From: Pseudomonas xionganensis
Lineage (GTDB): Bacteria > Pseudomonadota > Gammaproteobacteria > Pseudomonadales > Pseudomonadaceae
Direction: 5' to 3'
Length of the DNA stretch: 64,000 nucleotides
Assembly: GCF_009763245.1 (NCBI RefSeq)
Contig: NZ_WKJZ01000005.1
Location: 83,437-147,436 of the forward strand
Every line of letters starts with the position of its first letter. Positions within the stretch are counted from its first letter, which is position 1. The notes under the pieces were generated by a model, which did not search any database, was not told the DNA's origin, and worked only from the letters and a program-made list of their open reading frames with translations. A program made the position numbers and the translations under genes. This document shows positions 44,502-53,309 of this stretch, one piece after another.

Positions 44502-47351
44502 TCAACTCAGTTTGGCGATCAACTCACGCGCTTCCTGCTGCTGGGCTTCGCTACCCTCGGCGACCACTTCATCGAGAATGTCGCGGGCACCTTCGGCATC
44601 GCCCATATCGATATAGGCGCGGGCCAGATCCAGCTTGGTTGCGGTTTCATCAGTACCGGAGAGGAAGTCGAAGTCATCCTCGTCTTCCAGACCGGCGGGC
44701 GCACTGGCGCCAGCAAGCTCGGGCATGGCTTCATCCAGATCGGCAGGCTGCTGCAGGTTGTCGCTGAGCTGCTCCAGCTCGGCACTCACTTCATCCAGCT
44801 GAGCGGCAAAGCTATCGGCGACGGGCGCAGCAGGCTCTTCCTCGCTGACCGACAAGTCGAAGTCCGTCGGCAGATCGAAAGCGTTATCGGCATCATCTTC
44901 CAGCGACTCCATGCTCAGTTCCGGCACTTCACTCGCAACGGCTTGCGGGGCTTCGTCCTCGTCAAGGCTGAGCAAGAAATCGTCTTCCTCGGGGGTCGCA
45001 GCAGCTTTAGCCGGCTCATCCAGGTCCAGACTGAAATCCGCCAGATCGGTATCCAGGGACAGGACATCAGCCTCGGCTTCAGCTGCGGGGGCATCAGGCT
45101 CATCCAGACTCAGGTCGAAACCCAGGTCATCAGCATCGGCAGCCGGAGTTGCTGCAGGCGCATCGAACTCCAGATCTGCATCCAGAGACAGGCTGTCACC
45201 AGACTTGTGCGGGGCTTCCTGATCAGTCTCGAAATCATCCAGACTCAGATCGAAGGCATCGTCCAGATCGCCGGCAGTTTCGCTCGCTGCGGACGATACC
45301 GGCTCATCCAGAGTCAGATCATCCAGGCTAAAGCTATCGAGGTCTGTGTCATCGGCAGCAGCTGCCGCCAGACCACCGCCCAGTGCAGCTGCCATGCTCG
45401 GATACTTGGCCTTGAGCTGATCAACTTCAGCCGCACTGCCGCCGATCTCACGCAGCTCGTTGTCCTGACGGGCAAAACCTTCGCGGTCACCCATCTCGGC
45501 ATAGACCTCCATCAGCTTCAGGCGCAGATCAGCGCGATGGGGCTCCTGATTCAGGGCATTCTCCAACAGCTCGGCCGCCTGATTGAAACGACCATAGGCG
45601 ATATAGATATCCGCCTCGCCCAAGGCATCGCCGGTTTGCGGGGTAATGGGCGCTTGCGCCTCACCCGTCGCAAGGTCGGCGGAAGTCAGATCATCGCCCA
45701 GGCCCTCGAAGGTATCATCCTGCAGGGCCTCGCCACTTGCCAGTTCGGTTTCAGCCATGGCCAGGCTTTCCTGCAGCTCCGCCTCTTTCATCGCGTTGCG
45801 ACGGGACAGCATCATCAGCGCCAGCAGCAGCACCAACAGTGCACCGCCACCAGCGGCGCCCAGCATCATCGGATTCTGCAACATCTGGTCAACGAAACCT
45901 GGCTCCTCGACGGGAGCCTGAACTGGCGCTGGCTTGCTGACCGGTTTTACCGGGGCCTCAGGCTTGACCGGGGTGACGGGGGCTTCGCTGACCACCGGCT
46001 TTACCGCAGCGGGAGCCACCTGCTCTTGCGCTACAGGTTCTGCAGCCTGGCTGGCGGGCTCTTCGCTGTAGTTGAAGTCTGGCTCTTCACTCGCAACCGC
46101 TGGCGCCTCAACCACCGGCTGAGCAGGGGTTTCAGCCGGCACTGCAGCCGGTTCAGCTGCCACGGGTGGTGTTTCGATTGCCTCAGGGGTTTCAGCAACC
46201 GCTGCCGCCTCACCGGCCTTGGCCTGGGCGGCCAGATCGGCCTGCAGCTTGGCCATCTGATCATCTTTGAGCTGAATCAGACGTTGCAATTTATCCAGCT
46301 GACTCTGCAGATCACCCATACGATCTTTCAGCTCGGCGTTCTCACGGCGGCTGGAATCCAGGCTCTCCTGGGTAACGGCCAGCTTGTCGGTCAGGGCCTT
46401 GGTATCTTCACTGCCCTTCTCGCTACCACTGGTGGCCTTGCCACTCTCGGCAGAAACCAGCTTCAGGGTGTCGCGACTCTCGACCTGAGCCGGTGCAGCA
46501 CCGGCGGTTTCACGCTTGGTCGCATCCAGCTGACGCGCGCTGGCGGCCAGACTACGGCCCTCGCGCCAGGCATTATTCTGTTCAGCAACCTGGGCAATGG
46601 CCTCAGCCTGACTGCGACTGCGCAGTTGCTGCTCATCCGGCAAGCGCAGCACCTGGCCACTCTTCATCCGGTTGATATTGCCGTCGATAAAGGCATTCGG
46701 GTTCAAATCCTGAATCGCCAACATGGCCTGATGCACACTGCCGCTGCCACGAACCTGCTGGGCGATTTCCCACAGGGTGTCGTTCTTGCTGGTGGTGTAC
46801 TCGCTGCCTTCGATGCTGCGGGGTGCGGCCGGGGCAGTTGGTCGCGGAGGCGTGCTGGTTGCCGGAGCGGCGGTGCGGGCAGGCGCCTGAGCGACAGGGG
46901 TCGGCGCAACTGCCGGAGCCTGGGCCACTGGAACAACACTTTGCGGGCTATAGAGAGGGGGATCAAGCAGCAGGGTGTATTCACGCAACAGGCGACCGTT
47001 GGGCCACAACACCTCAACCAGGAAGTTCAGGTAGGGCTCGCGCATCGGCTTGCTGGAAGTCACCCGGATCACGCTCTTGCCATTGGGCTTGAGTACAGGG
47101 GTGAACTTGAGATCGGTGAGGAAATACTGGCGATCGACACCCGCCTTGCTGAACTCCTCAGGGGACGCGAGGGTGGGCAGCACCTCGCCCGTGGCCAGGT
47201 CGCGCACCTCAAGCAGCTCGATCTCAGCCACCAGCGGTTGATTGAGCGCCGACTGCAGAGTGACTTCCCCCAGCCCCAACGCATGCGCCATACCGGAGGA
47301 CAGTGCCGAAGCAGCTGCGATTGCCAGCGCCAGTTTGCGAACCCGAACCAT
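44502..47351 (-). CDS. fimV: FimV family peptidoglycan-binding polarity protein
   Basis: A 949-residue inner-membrane protein needed for type IV pilus assembly and twitching in Pseudomonas. The start is ATG 47351 with AAGGG upstream. A signal peptide ends SGMAHA at about 24. The periplasmic part has the FimV N-terminal domain (LGLGEVTLQSALNQPLVAEI), a LysM domain (about 178-235, NDTLWEIAQQV) and a Leu/Gln coiled coil. One membrane helix is at about 490-512. The cytoplasmic part is extremely acidic, with DLSLD-type repeats, and ends in a TPR-like FimV C-terminal domain (TKLDLARAYIDMGDAEGARD). It is followed by truA. Confidence 0.94.
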   Translation of the reverse strand: MVRVRKLALAIAAASALSSGMAHALGLGEVTLQSALNQPLVAEIELLEVRDLATGEVLPTLASPEEFSKAGVDRQYFLTDLKFTPVLKPNGKSVIRVTSSKPMREPYLNFLVEVLWPNGRLLREYTLLLDPPLYSPQSVVPVAQAPAVAPTPVAQAPARTAAPATSTPPRPTAPAAPRSIEGSEYTTSKNDTLWEIAQQVRGSGSVHQAMLAIQDLNPNAFIDGNINRMKSGQVLRLPDEQQLRSRSQAEAIAQVAEQNNAWREGRSLAASARQLDATKRETAGAAPAQVESRDTLKLVSAESGKATSGSEKGSEDTKALTDKLAVTQESLDSSRRENAELKDRMGDLQSQLDKLQRLIQLKDDQMAKLQADLAAQAKAGEAAAVAETPEAIETPPVAAEPAAVPAETPAQPVVEAPAVASEEPDFNYSEEPASQAAEPVAQEQVAPAAVKPVVSEAPVTPVKPEAPVKPVSKPAPVQAPVEEPGFVDQMLQNPMMLGAAGGGALLVLLLALMMLSRRNAMKEAELQESLAMAETELASGEALQDDTFEGLGDDLTSADLATGEAQAPITPQTGDALGEADIYIAYGRFNQAAELLENALNQEPHRADLRLKLMEVYAEMGDREGFARQDNELREIGGSAAEVDQLKAKYPSMAAALGGGLAAAAADDTDLDSFSLDDLTLDEPVSSAASETAGDLDDAFDLSLDDFETDQEAPHKSGDSLSLDADLEFDAPAATPAADADDLGFDLSLDEPDAPAAEAEADVLSLDTDLADFSLDLDEPAKAAATPEEDDFLLSLDEDEAPQAVASEVPELSMESLEDDADNAFDLPTDFDLSVSEEEPAAPVADSFAAQLDEVSAELEQLSDNLQQPADLDEAMPELAGASAPAGLEDEDDFDFLSGTDETATKLDLARAYIDMGDAEGARDILDEVVAEGSEAQQQEARELIAKLS

Positions 47352-47505
47352 AGCGTTATCCCTTGTTTTATCTTTTTTTCTCGCGGCGCGAGAGGATCTT
47401 GGAAACTGCTGCCTGCCCAAGCCTAAGGCTCAACCCCATACAGCAATTAACTCAGCCAGTATTGCCAAGCTCGAAAGATTCTTCAAATTTCTAGGTAAGT
47501 ATCTT

Positions 47506-47607
47506 TTACAGATAGTGTTTTATCAACAACTCGGCCAATTGCACAGCAGCAAGCGCAGCGCCTTTTGGCACATTATCAGACCCAATCCACAAATTAGGTT
47601 CTGCACT
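47506..47607 (-). pseudogene. C-terminal remnant of a second aspartate-semialdehyde dehydrogenase (USG-1 type)
   Basis: On the minus strand, 33 codons read SAEPNLWIGSDNVPKG followed by AALAAVQLAELLIKHYL and a stop at 47506-47508. This matches the C-terminal strand and helix of USG-1/Asd family proteins (NLW..SDN..KGAA.NAVQ.AE.L). An in-frame TAA precedes it directly (47608-47610), and there is no room for the missing 300 codons between it and asd. In P. aeruginosa a USG-1-type gene lies at this very position between asd and fimV, so the body has been deleted here. Codon use is AT-richer than in the neighbours, as expected in decay. Confidence 0.75.
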
Positions 47608-47635
47608 TTATAGCGCCAGGCAGTTAGCGCAAAGC
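47608..47635. other. short spacer between the asd terminator and the dehydrogenase remnant
   Basis: With the remnant and the terminator removed, the 362-bp gap between fimV and asd holds this spacer and the fimV leader (47352-47505). The leader is AT-rich and probably contains the fimV promoter, but no clear -35/-10 pair stood out. I see no complete gene in the gap. Confidence 0.4.
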
Positions 47636-47670
47636 AAAAAGCCAGGATCGGCAGCACCGACCCTGGCTTT
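47636..47670 (-). terminator. Rho-independent terminator of asd
   Basis: A hairpin AAAGCCAGG-A-TCGG / CCGA-C-CCTGGCTTT with a single mismatch and a small loop is followed on the minus strand by TTTTTGC. It begins about 45 bp past the asd stop. Its intactness next to the dehydrogenase remnant helps place the right-hand edge of the deletion. Confidence 0.8.
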
Positions 47671-47713
47671 TATCCACAGCCCGCAAACACTCAATGCGGA
47701 CAAATACAGCAGC

Positions 47714-48826
47714 TTAGCGCTCCAGCAGGATGCGCAGCATGCGCCGCAGCGGCTCGGCCGCGCCCCACAGCAACTGGTCACCGACGGTGAAGGCGCCGAG
47801 GTACTGCGAGCCCATGTTGAGCTTGCGCAGACGACCGACCGGCACGCTCAGGGTGCCCGTTACAGCGGTCGGACCCAGCTCGCGGATGGAATCCTCGCGA
47901 TGGTTCGGCACCAGCTTGACCCAGGGATTGTGCTGGCTGATCAGCCCTTCGATGTCGGCCATCGGCACATCCTTGTTCAGCTTGATGGTCAGCGCCTGGC
48001 TGTGGCAACGCATGGCGCCGATGCGCACGCAGATGCCATCCACCGGGATCGGGTTCTTGAAGCGGCCGAGGATCTTGTTAGTCTCAGCCTGGGCCTTCCA
48101 CTCTTCGCGGCTCTGGCCGTTGGGCAGCTCCTTGTCGATATAGGGAATCAGGCTGCCGGCCAGCGGCACGCCGAAGTTGTCGACCGGGAAGGACTCGCCG
48201 CGCATGGCCTCGGCGACCTTGCGGTCGATGTCGAGGATGGCGCTGGCCGGATCACTCAGCTCATCGGCGACGGAGGCGTTGATCGCACCCATCTGCTTGA
48301 TCAGCTCGCGCATGTTCTGCGCCCCGGCGCCCGAGGCCGCCTGGTAGGTCATGGCACTCATCCACTCGACCAGACCCGCCTCATACAGGCCACCCAGGGC
48401 CATCAGCATCAGGCTGACGGTGCAGTTGCCACCGATGTAGTTCTTGCTGCCGGCATCCAGCGACTGGTCGATTACCTTGCGGTTGACCGGATCGAGCACG
48501 ATCACCGAGTCATCGGCCATGCGCAGCGACGAGGCCGCATCGATCCAGTAGCCCTGCCAGCCGGCTTCGCGCAGCTTGGGGAAGACTTCATTGGTGTAAT
48601 CGCCGCCCTGGCAGGTCAGGATCACGTCCAGGCCCTTCAGCTCGTCGATGCTGTAGGCATCCTTCAGCGGCGCGATGTCCTTGCCAATGGCCGGGCCCTG
48701 GCCGCCGACATTGGAGGTGGTGAAGAACACCGGCTCGATCAGGTCGAAGTCCCGCTCTTCCAGCATGCGCTGCATGAGCACGGAACCGACCATGCCACGC
48801 CAACCGATCAGACCTACACGTTTCAT
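47714..48826 (-). CDS. asd: aspartate-semialdehyde dehydrogenase
   Basis: A 370-residue enzyme that reduces aspartyl phosphate to the semialdehyde, feeding Lys, Met, Thr and diaminopimelate synthesis. The N-terminal NADP site is VGLIGWRGMVGS, the catalytic Cys is C135 in GGNCTVSLMLMALGG and the catalytic His is H275 in RCHSQALT. The phosphate-binding SSLRMAD is present. It belongs to the long gammaproteobacterial class. leuB lies 55 bp upstream, with a hairpin between them. Confidence 0.97.
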   Translation of the reverse strand: MKRVGLIGWRGMVGSVLMQRMLEERDFDLIEPVFFTTSNVGGQGPAIGKDIAPLKDAYSIDELKGLDVILTCQGGDYTNEVFPKLREAGWQGYWIDAASSLRMADDSVIVLDPVNRKVIDQSLDAGSKNYIGGNCTVSLMLMALGGLYEAGLVEWMSAMTYQAASGAGAQNMRELIKQMGAINASVADELSDPASAILDIDRKVAEAMRGESFPVDNFGVPLAGSLIPYIDKELPNGQSREEWKAQAETNKILGRFKNPIPVDGICVRIGAMRCHSQALTIKLNKDVPMADIEGLISQHNPWVKLVPNHREDSIRELGPTAVTGTLSVPVGRLRKLNMGSQYLGAFTVGDQLLWGAAEPLRRMLRILLER

Positions 48827-48849
48827 AACGACTACACCTATATAAGCAG

Positions 48850-48872
48850 CCCGCCGGAACCACCCCGGCGGG
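48850..48872. repeat. hairpin in the leuB-asd gap
   Basis: Inverted repeat CCCGCCGG-N7-CCGGCGGG, ten bases past the leuB stop. On the minus strand no proper T run follows (CTGCTTATATAG), so it may weaken read-through or protect the mRNA rather than stop transcription fully. Confidence 0.5.
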
Positions 48873-48881
48873 ACTGGAAGA

Positions 48882-49964
48882 TTACAGACTACGCAGCGCT
48901 TCGACTACCGCATCACCCATGGCTGCAGTACCGACGCGGGTCTTGCCTTCCGACCAGATGTCGCCGGTACGCAGACCCTGATCCAGCACCAGGCTCACCG
49001 CGTGCTCGATGGCGTCAGCGGCAGCAGACTGGTTGAAGCTGTAACGCAGCATCATCGACACCGAGAGGATGGTCGCCAGCGGGTTGGCGATGCCAAGGCC
49101 TGCGATATCCGGGGCGGAGCCGTGGCACGGCTCGTACATGCCCTTGTTGTTGGCATCCAGGGATGCCGACGGCAGCATGCCGATGGAGCCGGTGAGCATC
49201 GAAGCCTCGTCGGACAGAATGTCACCAAACATATTGTCGGTGACCATCACGTCGAACTGCTTGGGCGCGCGGACCAGCTGCATGGCGGCGTTGTCGACGT
49301 ACATATGGCTCAGCTCGACCTGCGGGTAGTCCTTGGCCACTTCCTCGACCACCGCGCGCCACAGCTGGCTGGAGGCCAGCACGTTGGCCTTGTCCACCGA
49401 GCAGAGCTTCTTGCCCCGCACCATGGCCATGTCGAAACCGACCTTGGCGATACGGCGGATCTCGCTCTCGCTGTACGGCAGGGTATCAAAGGCCATGCGC
49501 TCGCCGTTCTCCAGCACCTTGCTCTCGCGTGGCTGGCCGAAATAGATGCCGCCGGTCAGCTCACGGACGATCAGGATATCCAGGCCCGCCACAACCTCAG
49601 GCTTGAGGCTGGAAGCCTCGGCCAGTTGTGGGTAGAGGATGGCCGGACGCAGGTTGCCGAACAGGCCCAGCTGCGAGCGGATCTTCAGCAGGCCGCGCTC
49701 CGGGCGGATAGCCGGATCGATGGCGTCCCACTTCGGCCCACCCACGGCGCCGAGCAGCACGGCATCGGCAGCGCGGGCACGCTCCAGGGTCTCGTCGGCC
49801 AGAGGCACGCCGTAACGGTCGATGGCGGCGCCGCCCAGGTCGTCGAAGCTCAGTTCGAAACCGAGGCTGTACTTGTCATTGGCCAGGTTCAGCACCTTGA
49901 CCGCCTCGGCCATGATTTCCGGGCCGATGCCGTCGCCAGGGAGAACCAGAATCTGCTTGCTCAT
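48882..49964 (-). CDS. leuB: 3-isopropylmalate dehydrogenase
   Basis: A 360-residue enzyme of leucine synthesis that oxidises 3-isopropylmalate. The start is ATG 49964 (MSKQILVLPGDGIGPEI) with GAGGAA upstream. Substrate-binding RSQLGLFGNLRP, the RELTGGIYFG segment, VDKANVLASSQLWR and the metal-binding VTDNMFGDILSDEAS are all present, with the NAD site GSAPDIAGLGIANP. It follows leuD after a 100-bp gap holding a palindromic repeat. Confidence 0.97.
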   Translation of the reverse strand: MSKQILVLPGDGIGPEIMAEAVKVLNLANDKYSLGFELSFDDLGGAAIDRYGVPLADETLERARAADAVLLGAVGGPKWDAIDPAIRPERGLLKIRSQLGLFGNLRPAILYPQLAEASSLKPEVVAGLDILIVRELTGGIYFGQPRESKVLENGERMAFDTLPYSESEIRRIAKVGFDMAMVRGKKLCSVDKANVLASSQLWRAVVEEVAKDYPQVELSHMYVDNAAMQLVRAPKQFDVMVTDNMFGDILSDEASMLTGSIGMLPSASLDANNKGMYEPCHGSAPDIAGLGIANPLATILSVSMMLRYSFNQSAAADAIEHAVSLVLDQGLRTGDIWSEGKTRVGTAAMGDAVVEALRSL

Positions 49965-49983
49965 TGCATTCCTCAATCTATCC

Positions 49984-50055
49984 GTAGGGTGGATGACGTT
50001 GTTTTCATCCACCGAAACCCAGCATGGTGGATGGATAAAGCGCCATCCACCCTAC
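49984..50055. repeat. palindromic intergenic repeat inside the leu cluster
   Basis: A 72-bp element. The ends are inverted: GTAGGGTGGATGACG on the left and the complement of GTAGGGTGGATGGCG on the right. Each half also forms its own hairpin (GGTGGATGA...TCATCCACC and GGTGGATGG...CCATCCACC). It looks like a small dispersed REP or MITE-like element of Pseudomonas. It fills nearly the whole leuD-leuB gap, so it would be transcribed and could fold in the mRNA. Confidence 0.7.
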
Positions 50056-50064
50056 CCTCTGTTC

Positions 50065-50712
50065 TTACTTGATCGCGCCGAACAACCAAGGGCTGCTCTG
50101 CTGGTGTTGGGCTTCGAAGGCCTTGATCGCCTCCTGGTCCTGCAGGGTCAGGCCGATGTCGTCCAGGCCGTTGAGCAGGCAGTGCTTGCGGAAGGCATCG
50201 ATCTCGAAGCTGTACTGCACGCCATCCGGACGGGTCACGGTCTGTGCCGCCAGGTCCACGGTCAGCTGATAGCCCTCGGTGGCTTCGGCCTGCTGGAACA
50301 GTGCATCGACCTCATCCTCCTTGAGGATGATCGGCAGCAGGCCGTTCTTGAAGCTGTTGTTGAAGAAGATGTCGGCGAAGCTCGGCGCGATAATGGTGCG
50401 GAAACCGAACTCTTCAAGCGCCCAGGGCGCGTGCTCACGGCTGGAACCGCAACCGAAGTTCTCACGGGCCAGCAACACGCTGGCGCCCTGGTAGCGCGGG
50501 AAGTTCAGCACGAACTCCGGGTTGACCGGACGCTGGGAGCAGTCCTGGTTCGGCTGCCCCACATCCAGATAACGCCACTCGTCGAACAGGTTGGGGCCAA
50601 AGCCGGTGCGCTTGATGGATTTCAGGAACTGCTTGGGAATGATCTGGTCGGTGTCGACGTTGGCGCGATCAAGTGGGCAGACCAGGCCGGTGTGTTGGGT
50701 AAAGGCTTTCAT
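50065..50712 (-). CDS. leuD: 3-isopropylmalate dehydratase small subunit
   Basis: A 215-residue subunit; with LeuC it isomerises 2- to 3-isopropylmalate. ATG 50712 (MKAFTQHTGLVCPLDRANVD) has the strong ribosome site AAGGAGT, so the long frame upstream is not used. Conserved TDQIIPKQFLKSIKRTGFG and ENFGCGSSREHAPWAL with the swivelling-domain loop are present. It lies 11 bp past the leuC stop. Confidence 0.97.
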   Translation of the reverse strand: MKAFTQHTGLVCPLDRANVDTDQIIPKQFLKSIKRTGFGPNLFDEWRYLDVGQPNQDCSQRPVNPEFVLNFPRYQGASVLLARENFGCGSSREHAPWALEEFGFRTIIAPSFADIFFNNSFKNGLLPIILKEDEVDALFQQAEATEGYQLTVDLAAQTVTRPDGVQYSFEIDAFRKHCLLNGLDDIGLTLQDQEAIKAFEAQHQQSSPWLFGAIK

Positions 50713-50723
50713 CTTGCTACTCC

Positions 50724-52151
50724 TTAAGGCCGGATCAGTTCGCGCACGTCGATGAAATGGCCAGTGACGGCCGCCGCCGCAGCCATGGCCGGACTGACCA
50801 GATGGGTACGGCCACCGGCGCCCTGACGGCCTTCGAAGTTGCGGTTGGAGGTCGAGGCGCAATGCTCGCCGCTGCCCAGCTTGTCCGGGTTCATCGCCAG
50901 GCACATGGAGCAGCCCGGCTCACGCCATTCGAAGCCCGCGTCGATAAAGATCTTGTCCAACCCCTCGGCCTCGGCCTGCGCCTTGACCAGGCCGGAACCC
51001 GGCACTACCAGCGCCTGCTTGACGGTCGCAGCGACCTTGCGGCCCTTGGCCACCTCGGCGGCGGCGCGCAAATCTTCGATCCGCGAGTTGGTGCAGGAGC
51101 CGATAAAGACGCGATCCAGACGAATATCGGTAATGGCCTGATTGGCCTGCAGGCCCATATATTTCAGCGCGCGGGTGATCGAATCCTTCTTCACCGGGTC
51201 GGCTTCAACGGCCGGATCCGGTACCTTCTGGTCTACGGCCAGGACCATTTCCGGCGAGGTGCCCCAGCTGACCTGCGGCTTGATGTCTTCAGCCTTGAGC
51301 TCGACCACGGTATCGAATACCGCGTCGGCGTCGGACACCAGGTTCTGCCATTGCGCCACGGCCTTGTCCCAGTCGCTGCCCTTGGGCGCGAACGGGCGAT
51401 CCTTGACGTAGGCGATGGTCTTCTCGTCCACCGCCACCAGGCCGACGCGGGCCCCGGCTTCGATGGACATGTTGCAGATGGTCATGCGCCCTTCCAGCGA
51501 CAGATCGCGGATCGCGCTGCCGGCGAACTCCAGGGCGTGGCCGTTGCCGCCTGCGGTGCCGATCTTGCCGATCACCGCCAGGACGATGTCCTTGGCGGTT
51601 ACGCCGAAGGGCAGCTTGCCTTCGACGCGTACCAGCATATTCTTCATCTTCTTGGCCACCAGACACTGGGTGGCGAGCACATGCTCGACCTCGGAGGTGC
51701 CGATACCATGGGCCAGCGCACCGAAGGCGCCGTGGGTGGAGGTGTGCGAGTCGCCACAGACCACGGTCATGCCCGGCAGGGTGGCGCCCTGCTCCGGGCC
51801 GACCACGTGGACGATGCCCTGGCGCACGTCGTTCATCTTGAATTCGAGGATGCCGAAGTCGTCGCAGTTCTCGTCCAGGGTCTGCACCTGGATGCGCGAG
51901 ACTTCGTCGGCGATGGCTTCCAGGCCTCCCTGGCGCTCGGCCTTGGTGGTCGGCACGTTATGGTCCGGGGTGGCGATATTGGCGTCGATGCGCCACGGCT
52001 TGCGCCCGGCCAGACGCAGCCCCTCGAAGGCCTGGGGTGAAGTCACCTCGTGGAGGATATGACGGTCGATATAGATCAGCGACGAACCATCGTCGCGACG
52101 TTTGACCTCATGCATTTCCCAGAGCTTGTCGTAGAGCGTTTTGCCGGCCAT
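50724..52151 (-). CDS. leuC: 3-isopropylmalate dehydratase large subunit
   Basis: A 475-residue aconitase-family subunit that holds a 4Fe-4S cluster. ATG 52151 (MAGKTLYDKLWEMHEV) has GAGGGA eight bases upstream. Cluster ligands are the Cys in FIGSCTNSR and the two in GCSMCLAMNPD. Other signatures are VCGDSHTSTHGAFG and GTSEVEHVLATQ. It is the first gene of the leuC-D-B cluster and is divergent from a lysR gene. Confidence 0.97.
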   Translation of the reverse strand: MAGKTLYDKLWEMHEVKRRDDGSSLIYIDRHILHEVTSPQAFEGLRLAGRKPWRIDANIATPDHNVPTTKAERQGGLEAIADEVSRIQVQTLDENCDDFGILEFKMNDVRQGIVHVVGPEQGATLPGMTVVCGDSHTSTHGAFGALAHGIGTSEVEHVLATQCLVAKKMKNMLVRVEGKLPFGVTAKDIVLAVIGKIGTAGGNGHALEFAGSAIRDLSLEGRMTICNMSIEAGARVGLVAVDEKTIAYVKDRPFAPKGSDWDKAVAQWQNLVSDADAVFDTVVELKAEDIKPQVSWGTSPEMVLAVDQKVPDPAVEADPVKKDSITRALKYMGLQANQAITDIRLDRVFIGSCTNSRIEDLRAAAEVAKGRKVAATVKQALVVPGSGLVKAQAEAEGLDKIFIDAGFEWREPGCSMCLAMNPDKLGSGEHCASTSNRNFEGRQGAGGRTHLVSPAMAAAAAVTGHFIDVRELIRP

Positions 52152-52222
52152 CAGCGAGTCCCTCATCAGCGTCTTTCTATGCCTGGGCGGATAGCCCTTT
52201 GGCTTATGCATGGAGATGCTAT

Positions 52223-52282
52223 GATTCCGGAGCGAATAACTCAAATTCATATTTTTTATCCTAACGATTCCAAACAGGAATC
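52223..52282. promoter_or_regulatory. paired LysR-type binding sites between leuC and lysR
   Basis: A perfect inverted repeat GATTCC-aaaca-GGAATC at 52266-52282 fits the LysR T-N11-A pattern (ATTCC-N5-GGAAT). A second, half-conserved copy (GATTCCGGAGCGAAT) begins at 52223, 43 bp away, which is four helical turns. This looks like a recognition site plus an activation site for the divergent LysR regulator. A possible leuC promoter (TTGAGT, 17 bases, TAGCAT on the minus strand) overlaps the weaker copy. Confidence 0.6.
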
Positions 52283-52312
52283 ATTAGATGCCGCAAGCCT
52301 GGAGCTGCTGTT

Positions 52313-53194
52313 ATGGACCTGGCCAACCTCAATGCCTTTATCGCCATCGCCGAACTGGGCAGCTTCTCCGACGCGGCCGAACGCCTGCACCTGACCCAGC
52401 CGGCGGTCAGCAAGCGCATCGCCAGCCTGGAGCAGCAACTCGGCGTGCGCCTGTTCGACCGCCTGGGCCGCGAGATCGGTCTGACCGAAGCCGGCCGCGC
52501 CCTGTTGCCGCGGGCCTATCAGATTCTCAATGTACTGGACGACACCCGCCGCGCCCTGACCAACCTGTCTGGCGAGGTCAGCGGCCGCCTGACCCTGGCC
52601 ACCAGTCACCATATCGGCCTGCACCGCCTGCCACCGCTGCTGCGCACCTTTACCCGCCAGTACCCGCGCGTAGCACTGGATATCCAGTTTCTCGACTCGG
52701 AAGTGGCCTATGAAGAAGTGCTGCACGGTCGCGCCGAGCTGGCGGTGATCACCCTGGCGCCGGAAACCCGCGAGCCGGTACATGCCGTGCCGGTCTGGGA
52801 CGACCCCCTGGATTTCGTCGCCGCCCCCGAGCACCCCCTGGCCCGCAACGGCCGCATCAGTCTGGCGGACGTGGCCCGCCACCCGGCGGTATTCCCCGGC
52901 GGCAACACCTTTACCCACCATATCGTGCAGGGCCTGTTCGAGGCCCAGGGGCTGACACCCAATATCGCCATGAGCACCAACTATTTGGAGACGATCAAGA
53001 TGATGGTCTCCATCGGCCTGGCCTGGAGCGTACTGCCGCGCACCATGCTCGACGAGCAGGTGGCTCGCCTGCCGCTACCGGGTATCCAGCTGTCGCGTCA
53101 GCTGGGCTATATCAGCCATACCGAGCGCACCCTGTCGAATGCCGCCCGGGCCTTTATGACCCTGCTCGACAGCCGTGCCGACAGCCTTGCATAG
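52313..53194 (+). CDS. LysR family transcriptional regulator
   Basis: A 293-residue regulator. The winged helix-turn-helix covers 1-60 (LNAFIAIAELGSFSDAAERL, LTQPAVSKRIASLEQQLGVRL) and a type-2 periplasmic-binding-like effector domain covers about 90-290. It is divergent from leuC with binding sites between them, so it may regulate the leu genes and itself; the effector is not known. Confidence 0.93.
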   Translation: MDLANLNAFIAIAELGSFSDAAERLHLTQPAVSKRIASLEQQLGVRLFDRLGREIGLTEAGRALLPRAYQILNVLDDTRRALTNLSGEVSGRLTLATSHHIGLHRLPPLLRTFTRQYPRVALDIQFLDSEVAYEEVLHGRAELAVITLAPETREPVHAVPVWDDPLDFVAAPEHPLARNGRISLADVARHPAVFPGGNTFTHHIVQGLFEAQGLTPNIAMSTNYLETIKMMVSIGLAWSVLPRTMLDEQVARLPLPGIQLSRQLGYISHTERTLSNAARAFMTLLDSRADSLA

Positions 53195-53309
53195 ACCCGC
53201 AGCAAGAAGCTAACGTGGGCCTATAACGATAAAAAAGGCCGGTGCATGATCCATTTCAGTCGCCTACTGCGCGGCGCAGTCCATCAATCAGCCACAGGCA
53301 GGGCCTACC

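Noticed and set aside
43605..47426. A 1273-codon open frame on the plus strand opposite trpF, truA and fimV
   Set aside because: It runs exactly antisense to three well-supported genes. Its product is low-complexity and shows no domain. Long antisense frames are common in GC-rich genomes with strong codon bias.
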